A stretch of DNA of 64,000 nucleotides from Delphinapterus leucas (Eukaryota > Chordata > Mammalia > Artiodactyla > Monodontidae). This document shows, piece after piece, positions 11,371 through 23,490 of the stretch (its first letter is position 1; each line of letters begins with the position of its first letter). The stretch covers positions 6,777,759 through 6,841,758 of the forward strand of contig NW_022098004.1 in NCBI RefSeq assembly GCF_002288925.2, written 5' to 3'. Both the position numbers and the translations under genes were made by a program. Under the pieces are notes generated by a model that had not been told where the DNA came from, made no database searches, and saw only the letters and a list, made by a program, of their open reading frames with translations.

Positions 11371-11999
11371 AAAAGCAAAGCCCCCAGTGACACACCTGAT
11401 TGCTTTTGAGGGTCACAAAACTGGTGCAGGATGTGGAACCCTTAAAGCCCTGGGGTGGGGGGCAGCTATGCCTCCCTGGGGTCTCTGTTCCTGCAGGAGA
11501 GGGACAGGGCCTTCGTCGGCAGCAGCTATGTTTCCCTTAATATTCTGGTGAATAACAGTTTAAGGGCCCGAGTGTGAGCGTGGAGAGAACAGCCTGAATC
11601 CATAAGGGCCGCTTTCCTCTCGGGTCTATAGGTCACAGCCGTTGCCATTATAAACAGCGCCCATGTGGACACAACCACAGCAGCTCCAGAGTCAGGGAGA
11701 CTCAGGACACACCTGGGAAGGCCAAGCTGGATTTTCACATTTAAAACAATTTTTAAAAGACCCTAGCAAGCAAACACACATCAGTGACAGGTGACTCATG
11801 TGTTTCCTGAATCCTCCCCGTCAACAGAGCAGTCTGTGCCCGAGTCTCTCCTGGCCTGTCACCTCCCTTGGCCACACAGCATGGGGTCCACAGGCGTCAT
11901 TCCTGCACAGATTGAACCTTTGCATCAAGTCTGAATTAAGCCACTAATCGGTCAGCCAGACCCCCAACTTGTAAGAGACCAAAATGTCACTGACAAGTG
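11371..11999. other. Unique sequence, nothing recognised
   Basis: No gene or repeat is recognised. An AP-1-like tgactca at about 11790 is too common to call. Confidence 0.45.
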
Positions 12000-12061
12000 C
12001 ATTGGTCTCCTGTGGCTGCTGTAACAAAGTACCACTGGGGAGCTTAAAACAACAGAAATTC
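12000..12061 (-). repeat. MLT1-type LTR fragment
   Basis: 'tgtggctgctgtaacaaagt' followed by 'gcttaaaacaacagaaatt' is one end of a reverse-strand MLT1 LTR, cut off by the SINE. Confidence 0.7.
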
Positions 12062-12270
12062 GGGGCTTGCCTGGTGGCGCAGGGGTTGAGAGTTTGCCTG
12101 CCGATGCAGGGGACATGGGTTTGTGCCCTGGTCCGGGAAGATCCCACATGCCGCGGAGCGACTAGGCCCGTGAGCCATGGCCGCTGAGCCTGCGCATCCA
12201 GAGCCTGTGCTTTGCAACAGGAGAGGCCACAACAGTGAGAGGCCTAAGGAAAAAAAAAAAAAAAAAAAAA
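12062..12270 (+). mobile_element. CHR-type SINE, short deletion form
   Basis: The head is followed by the compact 'gcaacaggagaggccacaac' tail and a 20-bp A run. The multi-unit body of long copies is missing. Confidence 0.92.
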
Positions 12271-13110
12271 GGGCAAAAAAATCCAAACAGACGTTTTTCC
12301 AAAGAAGATATACAAATGGCCAATAAGCACATGAAAAGATGCTTTTCATCATGAGCCATCTGGAAATGCAAATTGAAATCACATGAGATACCACTTCACA
12401 CCCACTAGGATTGCAAACCGGAAAAAGAAAATCACAAGTGTTGACAAGGATGAGGGAGAAATTAGAAGCCTCATACACTGCTGGTGGGAATGTAAAATGG
12501 TGTAGCTGTTTTGGAAAACAACCTGGCAGTTCCTCAAAAGGTTAAACAGAGTTATTATATGACTCAGCAATTCCATGCCCAGGTGTATACCCAAGAGAAC
12601 TGAAAATGTTCACAAAAACACTTGTAATGACGTCAATATCAGCATTACTCATAACAGAGGAAAGGTGGAAACAATCCAGACGCTCACCAATGAATGAAGG
12701 GATAAACAAATTGTAGAACATCCATACGATGGAATATATTCAGCAATAAAAAGAAATTAAGTATCGATACACACTACAACATGAATGAACCTCGAAAACT
12801 TTAGGCAAAGTGAAAGAAGCCGTCACGAAAGACCACCTAGTGTGTGATTCCATTTACACGAAACGTCTCGAATAAGCAAAGCTACAGAGACAGAAGGTAA
12901 ATTTGTGATTGAAGGTGGTTGGGGAAAAGGGGAAATGAGGAGCGGCTGCTTAATGGGTACGGGGTCTCTGTTCGGGGTGATAATAAATGTTCTAAAAGTG
13001 ATTGTGGTGATGGTTTCACAACTGTGTGAATACACTAGAAGCCACTGAATACACACTTTAAATGGGTGAATGGTATGGTATGTGAATTATGTCTCAAACT
13101 GCTCAAAGTG
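12271..13110 (+). mobile_element. L1 3' region
   Basis: 'gacgtttttccaaagaagat' through 'ggtatgtgaattatgtctca' follows the ORF2 tail and 3' UTR of an old L1. No intact frame. Confidence 0.8.
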
Positions 13111-13173
13111 TAAAAAAAAAGAACTGAAGGAAAATGTCAAACAATGGCTTTTTTCTGTTGGTTTGGGATTGTG

Positions 13174-13175
<2 letters not shown>

Positions 13176-13213
<38 letters not shown>

Positions 13214-13219
13214 TGTGTG
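13176..13219. repeat. (GT)n microsatellite
   Basis: A long run of GT with one interruption near 13213. Confidence 0.97.
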
Positions 13220-13295
13220 CTTTGTTTCCAGGACCTGGCACAAATTGGAGTCCAGCAAATGTCTACTGAATGAACGGATGGACAAATGACAAAAG

Positions 13296-13383
13296 GATGG
13301 CTGGCTGGATGGCTGGCTGGCTGGATGGCTGGCTGGCTGGATGGATGGATGCCTGGATGCCTGGATGGATGCCTGGATGGTGG
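13296..13383. repeat. (GGAT/GGCT)n array, left part
   Basis: Tandem ggatggctggct-type tetramers. The array resumes at 13802 after an MLT1 LTR. Confidence 0.95.
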
Positions 13384-13384
13384 T

Positions 13385-13800
13385 AGCCAGCCTCCAAGAT
13401 GGCTTGGCTCCAATGATCCTTGTCTCCTGGATTTATGTCCTTGTGTTGCCTCCTCCAACACAAGGCATGATTCTGACTTAACAGAATCCTGTAGAAGGGA
13501 CAGTATATGACGTGGCAGGCTAGGTTATGAAAGCATTGTGGCTTTTGCTTTGGTCTCTAGGGCCACTCTCTCAGGGGGAAGCCAGCCACCATGCTGTGAG
13601 GACACTCAAGCAGCCCTCTGGAGAGGCTCAGGTGGAGAGGGACTGAGACCTCTCACCAACAGCCAGCATGAACTAGTCAGCCATTCCTGAATTCCTGACC
13701 CTCAGAAACCACGCAACAATTATTACAATTATTGTTGTTGTTTAAACCACTAAGTTTTGGGGTCAAGAAGCAACAGATTACTAATAAAGATTTATAAAGA
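13385..13800 (+). mobile_element. MLT1-type MaLR LTR
   Basis: 'gtagccagcctccaagatgg' to 'gttgttgtttaaaccactaa' is the order of an MLT1 LTR on the plus strand. It is an old solo LTR. Confidence 0.75.
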
Positions 13801-13801
13801 C

Positions 13802-13925
13802 ATGGGTGGATGGATGGATGATGGATGGCAGGTGAAGAGATGGAAGCATGGGTGGGTGGGTAGGTGGGTGGATGGATCGACAGGTGGATGGATGTATGGA
13901 CGGAAGGAAGGAGGAATGGGTGGGT
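13802..13925. repeat. (GGAT/GGGT)n array, right part
   Basis: Degenerate ggat, gggt and ggaa tetramers over about 120 bp. Confidence 0.93.
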
Positions 13926-14289
13926 GTATAGAATTTTTAATTTGGGTCCCTCCTAGAGCTTTCTTTTTTCTTTGACTCACACAAAAGTAAAGGAGATGCA
14001 ACTACTCCAACATGATTCTCAAAACTCTCCGTTTCAGTGGAGTTCAGGCTCAGGCAAACAACCAGGAGCAAAAGATACGAGATCATTACCCTTCCTACTG
14101 TACATCCTCTCCCTCACCCAAGGAAGCAGCAAATGGAACCATCTGGGATCTTTTACATGATCTCAGAAAACATGTGTAGAGGCCTGGTGTGTCTGTTCCA
14201 GGTCCCAGAGTTCCCGAGAAGGATCAGACTTGGAACAAATGGCCGACGAAGCAAGATAAGGCGGTGGGGTCACTGAATGAGCAACACAT

Positions 14290-14400
14290 CTGGTTCAAAG
14301 CATAGCTCCCTTGCTTGGGCAACCCATTTACCCTCCCTGTGCTCCCAGTTCCTCATCTATAAAACAGAGCCAGTGACACCCCCCTCGTGAAGTCTGTGAC
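14290..14400 (+). repeat. MIR fragment
   Basis: 'gttcctcatctataaaacag' fits the MIR core. The flanks 13926-14289 show nothing else. Confidence 0.65.
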
Positions 14401-14499
14401 TCTTCAACACCAATATTAATGAGAGGTTCACGTGGGACCTGGGTGCTAGGACTTACCTTCCTTCTCCCCCCTATCCAGCTCTCTGCTTGTCCTCCCCTG

Positions 14500-14760
14500 G
14501 CCCGCGACGGTGTATGGCACGGTCACCTGCACCAGCTCGGGCTTCAGATGACCTGGGCTGGACTCCAGGCTCCGCTCCTCTGCTGTGTAAACTTGGGCAG
14601 AATACCAAACCTCTCTGTGCCTCAGTTTCCTCACCCGTAAAATGGGGATAGTAATAGTAGCTGCCTTATAACTTTGTTCTGAGCATTAAAGGAGATAATC
14701 TTCTAAATCACTAAGGTCAGTGACTGGCCACATAATATGCACTCCATGAACGTTGGCAGT
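14500..14760 (+). repeat. MIR SINE, nearly complete
   Basis: 'ctgtgcctcagtttcctcac', then 'aaaatggggatagtaatagt', then 'tatgcactccatgaacgttg' lie in MIR order. Confidence 0.85.
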
Positions 14761-15424
14761 AATAATACAGTTAATAATAATACAGCATATCACTACCATC
14801 CCGCCAAGCTCTGTCTGAAAGGCAGGAGTGGCGCTGGCAAACTATCCGGTTGGCTTCCAGGAACAGTGCTGCCGTCCACTCGGCCTCCCCGACTGTCCTG
14901 GGCTTGGCCACCCTAAACTTCATCCTGATGGAACAACGGCGGCTCCACCACTCGGCTGAGCACCACCCCACTCAACCTCTGAAATCCCACTGTGCCCTTG
15001 AACAAAAAGCCCATCTTTCCTCCCAGAAATGCTGTCACCTTCCCTGGTCTCCATGGAAATAGACTACATGGACCGGCCTGGAGTCAGGGCAGGTTTGGGA
15101 TGACTGGAGGCATTGCCACACCCTTATCTGGGGGCACCAGGGGAATGACTGTCTTTCCATGGACTTTGTGGAACACTCTTTTCTGATGGCCTGGAGCTCT
15201 GGGGGAGAGCACAGTCTCAGTGTCCTCGAGGGGTGTCCTTGGAGCTTGCAGACGCGGCTTCAGGAGCTGAGGGCAGATGCTTCACTTAAAGGCACAGGAG
15301 GGGCTGGTCTCCCATGGACGGCCACCTCCCTGCTCGGCGGGGCAACACCTTCCTGCTTGCCAAGACTGACACATGTTCTATCTCCTGACCCCCAACCCAC
15401 AAGAAGGGGAAGGGGTTTTTTTCC
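14761..15424. other. Unique sequence, nothing recognised
   Basis: Contains a tctccatggaaat half X-box at about 15047, but no gene. Confidence 0.45.
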
Positions 15425-15500
15425 AGCCTCACTCTACAGATCAGGACACAGGGGCTCAGAGAGGCCAGGCACTTTGCCTAAGGACACAGAGCTCGCTCTT
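15425..15500 (-). repeat. MIR fragment
   Basis: 'ctacagatcaggacacaggg' with 'gctcagagaggccaggcact' is diverged reverse MIR. Confidence 0.65.
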
Positions 15501-15594
15501 CCTCTTCAGACATGTCCCTCACTTTGTGCTGTAGCCGGGGGTGATGACCTTGGCGGGGGTCACCACTTCTGAGCCAGCTTGGAAAGTCAGCTCG

Positions 15595-15660
15595 ACGCCT
15601 GGGGCAAAATTCAAACGCTGCAGTACCTGGGACAGAGTAGGTGCTCAATAAATATTTCTA
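15595..15660 (+). repeat. L2 3' end
   Basis: 'gtaggtgctcaataaatatt' is the usual L2/MIR terminal block. Confidence 0.6.
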
Positions 15661-15734
15661 AAACCCAAGTCCTCCTTTTTTACATAATAATTATCTTTAA
15701 AAATAAAAACAATAATAATTAACTTTTTAATAAC

Positions 15735-15840
15735 TACAGTGTACCAGGCATTTTCTACATGTTGCTCTACTTAATCTTCGTGGCCTATTCTATTTAATTC
15801 TATTTAACACCCCAGAGCAGGTTATTAGTGCCCCGTTGGG
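15735..15840 (-). repeat. MIR fragment
   Basis: 'cagtgtaccaggcattttct' with 'gctctacttaatcttcgtgg' is diverged reverse MIR. Confidence 0.6.
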
Positions 15841-16964
15841 GATTGCTGCAAATATTTAAGACAGGCCTGGATTTGACAAACCCAGGGAGAAGTGTCAGGA
15901 GGGGTAGGGGCCTCCACTAGTGAGCTCTGCCAGAGGGCCAGGCAAAAAGTCATCCACTAAAGCAGCTGGGGACTCCTTACCAGGTCCCTGAGGAGGATAG
16001 ACTGTGAAGTGAAGTGCATTGCTTTGTGAGTTTCCAAATCACCTACCACGTGGGGTGTGGCGCAAAGAACACAGAAAAGACAAATGGGAAAGGAGAAGGA
16101 TGGGGAAGGAAGGGAATGGGGGGAGGGGAATGGGGAGGTCACACCAGAGGCTTCTCTCTGTCCCCTCCTATCACAGGTGAAGGTGGCAAACCTAAAAGTG
16201 GGTTCCCAGGACCTGGGGTCCCTGGGTCAACCCCCAAGCATGGTCCCCAAGGACCAAAGTCCTCAGCCTGCCAGGTCTGGCCTTGCCTTCTCCCTGGAAT
16301 CGCCCCAGGCCAGCAGGGCTGTGATGGGGACCTAGGCCAGCCGACCAGCCAGTGCCCTCACACCAGCTTAGCCTCCACCAGAGGCGGGACTGGCCTGGCC
16401 CTAGCCACCTCGTCTCCCTCCACAGCCACCCCTCACTACCCCCGCGCCCTCCAGCTAACTCTGCAAGATGAAGTGCCAAACCAGTGCTCCTCTCATCTCC
16501 AGCCAGAGCACCTCTTCCCGCCCCTGTAATCATGGCTATGGCCTGTCTTCGGTCATCCTCCCAGCTGCCTCATCCCCTCCCAAACTCAGGGCCCAGACTG
16601 AGCCTGGTCATGGAGAACAGCACAGTCAAGCTCAAAGGAAAGAGGAAAGGGCCCTTCCTTGCCTGTGCCAGTGCCCGTGTTGGTCAGCACCCAAAGTTTC
16701 CCCTCCAGTCCAGCTCAGGCTCTCCCAGAGGAGGTCCAAGGCATGGCTTTCTGGCTTTAGGCCATGGACATGGAGAGAGGGACTCCCCCCAGATGAAGAG
16801 AGGTTCCCAGAGACCTGGAAAAGGCGAAAAAGAAATCTGAGTCCTGGGGAAGGACCAGGGCCAGCCTTAAGGGATGCTCCACGGCAGGGTCAGGCTGGTA
16901 TGGTGCTGCAGAAGCAGTAAGATTGCAGGATCGGATCTCAGCAAGCACACAGAGGCACCAGTAA
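15841..16964. other. GC-rich unique sequence, no supportable gene
   Basis: Open frames up to about 170 codons exist here, but they are proline/serine/glycine-rich, match no family and show no splice or promoter context. Confidence 0.5.
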
Positions 16965-17190
16965 CCAGAGCTAACAGTTACTAGCACTGCCGGTGTGCCA
17001 GGCACCATTCCAAGTAAAATTCTAATTACCACCACAGCCCCATGAGGCAGGTGCTCGTGCATCCCATGTTACAGCAGAGGAAACTGAAGCACAGAGAGGG
17101 TAAGGGACCTGCCCAAGGTCACACCACTTGGAAGTGGCAGAGCCAGGGTTGGAACCCACCATGTCGAGCTCCTGATTCCACCATCCTCTG
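16965..17190 (-). repeat. MIR SINE
   Basis: 'gccaggcaccattccaagta' to 'gcccaaggtcacaccacttg' is nearly complete reverse MIR. Confidence 0.85.
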
Positions 17191-17221
17191 TCGTCAGTAC
17201 ATCCAGAGGGGCCTCCCCAGT

Positions 17222-18240
17222 GCTTGGGCCCAAATTAAAAACCAACAAATCAAACAGAATTACCATATGACCCAGCAACTCCACTTCTAGGTGTACACCC
17301 AAAAGAACTGCAACAGGGAGTTGAACAGATATTTGCACCGTTATGTGCATTAGCAGCATTATTCACCATGGCCAAGATGCGGAAGCAACGCAAGTGTCCA
17401 CTGATGGATGAGTGGATAAGCAAAACGTGGTCTAGACAGACAATGAAATATTATTCAACCACAAAAAGGAGAGAAATTCTGACACCTGCTACAACGCAGA
17501 TGAACTTAGAGGACCTTACTCCAATTGAAATACGCCAGTCACAAGAAGACGAACACTGTATGATTCCACCTATATGAGGCACGTAGAGTAGTCAGATTCG
17601 TAGAGACAGAAAGTAGAAGGGTAGGTGCCAGGGGCTGGGAGAGGGGAAATGGGGAGTTAGTGCTTAATGAGGACAGAGTTTCAACTGGGAAAAACAAAAA
17701 GTTCTGGAGATGGATGGTAGTGATGATTGCAGAACAATGTGAATGTATTTAATGCCACAGAAGTGTACACTTAAAAACGGTTAAGGGCTTCCCTGGTGGC
17801 GCCGTGGTTAAGAATCTGCCTGCCAATGTAGGGGACACGGGTTCAAGCCCTGGTCCGGGAAGATCCCACATGCCGCGGAGCAACTAAGCCTGTGTGCCAC
17901 AACTACTGAGCCTGCGCTCTAGAGCCCACGAGCCACAACTACTGAGCCTGCGCTCTAGAGCCCACGAGCCACAACTACTGAGCCCACGTGCCACAACTTC
18001 TGAAGCCCGTGCACCTAGAGCCCGTGCTCTGCAACGAGAAGCCACCACAATGAGAAGCCCGTGCACCTCAACAAAGAGCAGCCCCCGCTCGCCACAACTA
18101 GAGAAAGCCCGCGTGCAGCAACAAAGACCTAACGCAGCCAAAAATAAATAAATTAAATAAATAAATTTATTTAAAAAAAAAAAAAAGGTTAAGATGGTTG
18201 ATCTTATGTTATGTAAATTTGACCACAAGAATCAAAACAA
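17222..18240 (+). mobile_element. L1 3' region
   Basis: 'ccatatgacccagcaactcc' through 'gaatgtatttaatgccacag', continuing at 18187 after a SINE. Stops break the frame. Confidence 0.85.
17786..18186 (+). mobile_element. CHR-type SINE, long form, inside L1
   Basis: Target duplication ggttaag at 17779-17785 and 18187-18193. A perfect 36-bp unit is repeated at 17896-17931 and 17932-17967. Confidence 0.95.
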
Positions 18241-18514
18241 ACCCAGGGCTTTGGCTCGACACTGGGCCGGGCACCCCAACAACGGCTGACACTGATGTTT
18301 CACCAAACTGGCTAGACGGGCTGAAAGGCTACAAACTAAAGCAAGGTGGTATTCCTTGCGGAACTGAGCTTGAGGGCCATACCTGCTGCAGGAGGGAAGC
18401 CGGGCAGCTGGGCGGGTGGGAGTCGAGACAGGGCAGAGGCCAAGAACAGAGCTGGGTAGCTGTGACTGGTGGGAGTGGAGGCATCCTGAGAGGCTCAGGC
18501 CAGCAGCAGGCTCT
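18241..18514. other. Unique sequence, nothing recognised
   Basis: No gene or repeat is seen. Confidence 0.45.
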
Positions 18515-18735
18515 GCCTAATAAGAGCTGATACCATTATTAAGCACCTGCTGTGTACCAGGCTCTGTGCTTAGCACGATACACGTAGCACCTCATTTATT
18601 CCTTATTATTACAACACTTGGAGGTGTTATTATTTACGTCCATTGCACAGATGAGGAAACTGAGGCTCCAAGAAGAAAATCAAGTTGCCCAAGGCCTCCA
18701 GCTAACAAGTGGCCGAGCAAGGCCTGGACCCTGCA
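18515..18735 (-). repeat. MIR SINE
   Basis: 'gctgtgtaccaggctctgtg' to 'gatgaggaaactgaggctcc' follows reverse MIR. Confidence 0.85.
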
Positions 18736-19464
18736 TCTCTGGACACCCATCCTCTTCCCGGGCGGCAGCTCCTCTGCCTCTGCGGGCATTTGTTACTGTG
18801 GTGTCTGGCGCTGGGCTGGGGTCTTCACCTTCCTGGGCATCCTGAGGGGTCTGGCTGTCCAGGCAGGGGTGGGTCCTGGACTTGGGCCACATCCTCCGTG
18901 GAAGTTGCTGGGAGCAGATTCTGCCCAGGCAGAGCCTGAAGGGAGGGTGGGCAGCAGTGGGTCAGCGTTACGGGTCCCTAGGGAGCGCTCGGGGAGCACG
19001 CCCACCCCCCACTGCTCTCTGGGGTGTGGGGTAGGACCCTGGAAGTGGAGGAGGAGAAGTGCCCGCAGCCCAGCGGGCGAGCGTTTCCAGGAGAGCCTCA
19101 GAGGCCTCCTCGGCCACTGCCTGGATGGCTGCCATTAGTGTGGTCACAGCTGCCTCCGCCCCAAGGAAAAGAGGAAGTGGTCAGAAGCAGCGAGAGAGAA
19201 GACAGAGAACCTTAAGAGGACGTGTCCCAACCCACACTGCCCCCTCCCCTCAGAAGAAAAGGGGCCGAGCTGGCCCAGTGCTTCTTGGAAGCTCCCACCA
19301 GCGAAGAGGGAACCTGCCTTAACCCCACACTGATGTTCTGAAAACACTCTAGACCTCTGCGGGCCTCCGGCCCTCCAGCCTCGGGGAGCCCTGAGGCCCA
19401 GGGACAGAGGACAGTGGGAGCCCCCAGCCCAGTGCTCGCAGCCATGAGCCATGGAGGATGGGGC
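18736..19464. other. GC-rich unique sequence, no supportable gene
   Basis: Open frames overlap on both strands, as expected from GC content. None has a recognisable domain. Confidence 0.5.
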
Positions 19465-19680
19465 ATCGTGGGGTTCTGGGTTCAAATCCTGCTCTACTCT
19501 TGTTAGTTCTGCGGTTAGAGACAGGTTGCTCACCTTGCTGGGGCGCCAGTTTCCTCCTCTGCACCCTGGAGACAACGAGAGCCCCTAGCTTGTGGCGAGC
19601 ACCAGTGAGGCTTTAGATATGAAGTGCTAATGCCATGCCTGGTACGCAGTAAGAGGTTAATAAGCATTAGGTACTGTTAC
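19465..19680 (+). repeat. MIR SINE
   Basis: 'gggttcaaatcctgctctac' to 'cctggtacgcagtaagaggt' is diverged MIR. Confidence 0.7.
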
Positions 19681-19763
19681 GTCAGGGGAATCTCTGAGGC
19701 CTGCAGGTTGCCTCTCTTCTCTAGGAGGCTGGGCCTAGGGCCGGCAGCAGGTGGAGGCTAGGC

Positions 19764-20048
19764 ATGGGGTACATCCAGAGAAAGCTAGCCATGCTTCTAC
19801 CACAAATGGAGAGAGAATCAGAAAAATCTTTGGGACAAAAATGGATGAGCCCCATCTCTCCAGAGGCCTACTCTGAACCCCCTCCACAGCACAGTCTAAT
19901 CCTCAACACCTCCAGACGAGGAGTTGTCACCAACATGCCAAATGGCACAGCACAAAGGGTCTGGGACCCCATCTCGGGAGCTAAGCCAAAACTCTGCTGC
20001 TTTGACCTGGATGCAGAATTAGTTGTGTCTGTTCCATCACCATGTTGA
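19764..20048 (+). other. Unassigned 94-codon open frame
   Basis: An open frame starting at ATG in a unique, non-GC-skewed stretch. The predicted product is hydrophilic in the first two thirds and ends in Pro-Cys. I recognise no domain, signal peptide or membrane segment. There is no Kozak-quality start or nearby promoter. Most likely a chance frame or the remnant of an unrecognised element. Confidence 0.12.
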
Positions 20049-20138
20049 ACCTAGTTCAGCAGAAATGGTCAGCACCACTCTAGCTCGTAGTGCAATAGCT
20101 GTTTACAGATCTTTTGTTCTGTCATCAAGAAGCAGTCA

Positions 20139-20499
20139 AGGAACTTCCCTGGTGGTCTAGTGATAAAGAATCCGCCTTACAACGCAGGGGATGGGGGTTC
20201 GATCCCTGGGCTGGGAATTAAGATCCCACGTGCCGCGGGGAAACTAAGCCTGCGTGCCACAACTACTGAGCTCACGTGCCCCAACTAGAGCCCGCGTGCC
20301 GCAAACTACAGAGCTCACGCGCTCTGGAACCAGCACGCCACAACTAGAGAAGAGAAAACCCTCACACCACATCTAGAGAGAAGCCCGCATGCCACAATGA
20401 AAGATCCCGCATGCCTCAACGAAGATCCCACATGCTGCAACTAAGACCGAATGCAACCAAAAGTAAATAAAATAAATAAATAAATCTTAAAAAAAAAAA
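20139..20499 (+). mobile_element. CHR-type SINE, long form
   Basis: Head 'ttccctggtggtctagtgat', body with 'ccgcaaactacagagctcac', A-rich tail. Target duplication aagcagtca at 20130-20138 and 20500-20508. Confidence 0.94.
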
Positions 20500-20509
20500 A
20501 AGCAGTCAG

Positions 20510-21179
20510 TAGGGCTGGGGCTTCAGTGAGGTGATTGAAGTACCTAGGATGGGTCCCTGAGAGTGAGTACCTCCTTACACTTTGTGTATCCTTAAATTTG
20601 GCAACTCCTGAAACGTTCACTCTCAGGGTGGACCTTAGGCCCCTTGCTCACTCCATCCTAGTCTTGGCCTTGGTCATCAGTCTCTAGTTCCCATCACTCC
20701 TTCTTTCAAACATTCTAACCACCTCCACTTACAAACTATTCACCAAGAACCAAACAATATACTTTACAAGAACTCCCTAGAATTGAAAGAAGGAAGAAAC
20801 AGGAGTGACGCGCTGGGCAAGAAACTTCGTATTTTTCAAAGCCCTGCATTTCACAGGTTAACTCGTTACATTAAGACGCAGAGTGCTCTCTCTGCTTCAA
20901 GTTCAGAAACCTCTTTTCCAAATACCCTCGTGAAGGAAGCATTGGAGACCTAAATAGAAACTCTTATGAGACATGGTTTCAGAATTTTACACCATCTGTA
21001 CGTGACAAAACAGCAAGGAACAGTAATATTTCAGCAATTCACACAAGAGGAAACACAATTGGCCAACCCCCCCGCCAAAAAAAAAAAAAAAAGAGCCAAC
21101 CTCACTAATCATCAAAGAAAAGAAAATGAAATGTCATTTTTACATTCTAGTCAAATAATTTGATATCTAACCTTATAAA
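20510..21179. other. Unique sequence, nothing recognised
   Basis: No gene or clear repeat. A poly-A run at about 21080 may mark a lost retroelement tail. Confidence 0.4.
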
Positions 21180-21560
21180 TTGTTTTTTCTTATGTTTATT
21201 CTCACATATATATCTCTGTGAATATATGCTTCTAGCTAGCTTTTTTTTTTTTGAAATGAGATCATCTTTTAACTCACTATAGTGTAGACATCTTTCTGGG
21301 CCAGCAAATGCAGCAAACCTCATGGTATATTGTTTGGTTTCGTTTTGTTTTTGTTTTTAATCAGCCGTGTCACTTTGCAAACCCTTGTGCACATGGAGAC
21401 CCATTGCGTTTAGCAGTTGCCTACTGATGGGCTGTTTACAGTTTTGGGTCTTTCTGTTATAAGCAATGCATCTTTGCACGTGTATCTTTGAACACCTGGG
21501 TGAACATAATCACAGAAAAGAACCATCTGCCATTGTAAATGCTGGATCACATACCAAAAC

Positions 21561-21598
<38 letters not shown>

Positions 21599-21660
21599 TT
21601 TTTTTTAATTTTGACAGAAATACCAAATGACCCTCTAGATACTTTACTGCTGAATTAGTA
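21180..21660 (-). repeat. Old L1-like fragment
   Basis: 'tctgttataagcaatgcatc' and 'gaacataatcacagaaaaga' resemble the reverse strand of an old L1. The family assignment is weak. Confidence 0.45.
21564..21594. repeat. (TA)n microsatellite
   Basis: About 15 uninterrupted TA units. Confidence 0.97.
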
Positions 21661-22019
21661 ACAATATCCATCTAATACTTTGATTTTTTTTTTTTAAATA
21701 AAAGGACCACTTTAAGATTTAAGATTACAGAGATGGTAAAAAACAGCCCAGATGGGCTCAGAGATGAGGTTCTTTGGCTGAGTTAGCTCATGGTCCCCCA
21801 AATAAACCCCCAAACCAGTAATGCATGAACATGTAAATCAAACCCATGCTTTGGATGCCCAGCATTGATGTCTGTTTCCTGCCTGGAGAGCCCCATGTAA
21901 AAGCAGCAGTGGGAAGGCAGCTGGGCTGAACTTCAGGCTCCACCTTGGGCCCCCTCCTCCCACCCCCAGCTCTCAGGGCTTGGAGAGGTCCCCTGAAGGA
22001 GGGAAGGAGCCAGGCTGCG

Positions 22020-22190
22020 TCACTAGAAAAGACTCAGTTTCAATCCCAGCTCTGACAGTATCCCACTGGATGACTTTGGACTAGTTGCTAAGACTCTCTG
22101 AGCCTCAGTTTTCCTAATATGTAAAATGGGCCTGATAAAACCTGCCTGGCTCATTCATTGTGATGAAGATCAGATGTGGGAAAGGATGTG
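22020..22190 (+). repeat. MIR SINE
   Basis: 'tctgagcctcagttttccta' with 'atgtaaaatgggcctgataa' is plus-strand MIR. Confidence 0.8.
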
Positions 22191-22309
22191 AAAGTAACTG
22201 GTGTTCCTTCTGCTTTGGGTTTGCTGTCAGGTCTACAGCTGGGGAATAGCAGAGCCCAGTCTGGGGTTTTCTGACCACAAGTGCTTTCCCAGAAACAATC
22301 TTCTCTTAA

Positions 22310-23490
22310 GTTGTTATTTTTTTAATCTGAATAGATTATATACAATACAAAGTTCAAAAGGTCTAAAAGGGTAAGGGTGAGAAGCCTCCTTTTCCCACTC
22401 CTGTCCCCCCAACCCCCCATCTCCCCTCCCCAGAGGCAGCCTTTGTCACCTCTTTCTTCTGTCTTCCTCTGGGGTTAGTTTTTGCGCACCTCCACAAAAA
22501 TGCAGCATTCTACATCTATTGCTCTGCACCTTGCTTTTTAAAAAATTTTCCAACATTTCCCACAGCTTTTCCCCTATCAGTGCATATGGAGCTTCCTCAT
22601 TCTTTTTCCTCCCAACTTTTTACTGTGGAAAATTTCAGTGCTATAAAAAAAATTTGCAAGAATAGGAAAATAAACAACCATATTTTTTAACTTAGCAACT
22701 ATTAATCAATTATTAATACATGCCACATTTGTTTCATCTCTTTCTCTCTCTTTTTTCTAAACTATCCAAGAGTTAGTATTTCAATCCCAAACACTTCAGC
22801 AGGTATCTCCTAAGAAGGACATTCTCCTACATAACCACAATACAATTATCTCAGTCAGGAAACTCAATCATCTAGTGTATTGCCCATAATCAAACTTCCC
22901 CAGGTATCCAATTTAAACATCCTTTTAAAAAATTCAGGTTCCAATTAAGGATTTCCCATTGCATTTAGCAGTCATGTCTCTTTAGTCTCTTTGAATCTGG
23001 AACAGTCCCCAGCCTCTCTTGTCTTTCATGACATTGACATTTTTGAGTGTCTAGGTCAGTTCTGCAAAATATCCCTCAATATGGACTTCCCTGACTCTTT
23101 CCTCAAAACAGATGAAGGTAAAACAATTTTTTTTTTTGCAGGAACAGTACATAGCTGACATTACACCTCACTAGTTTTGATGGCAACAGAGTATCCCAGT
23201 GTATACAAGTTGTGTTAACTGGTCCTTTATCCACAGATGTCTAGATGATTTCCACTCATTTGTTTTATACACAGTGCTACAATGAATATTCTTAAATCTA
23301 TCCTCTTGAAAGTTTCTGAGTATAGAGTGTGTCTGTAGGGTAAACTCCTGGAAGAGGAATCACTGTACCTACACATAGATGCATTTGTAATCTTGAAAGC
23401 TATTGCCAAATGGCCCTTTCTAGAGGATGTATTTATTAATACTCCCACTAATACTGTGAGAGGACGCTTGCCCCAGAAGCCTGTCATATT
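22310..23490 (-). repeat. Old L1 3' region fragments
   Basis: 'ccaattaaggatttcccatt', 'gtctctttgaatctggaaca' and 'cacagtgctacaatgaatat' are reverse-strand pieces of an ancient L1. No frame survives. Confidence 0.7.

Noticed and set aside
16014..16529. 171-codon plus-strand open frame
   Set aside because: Low-complexity composition, no family, no promoter or splice context.
17896..17967. CRISPR-like direct repeats
   Set aside because: The 36-bp units are directly adjacent without spacers and are part of a SINE body in a mammalian genome.
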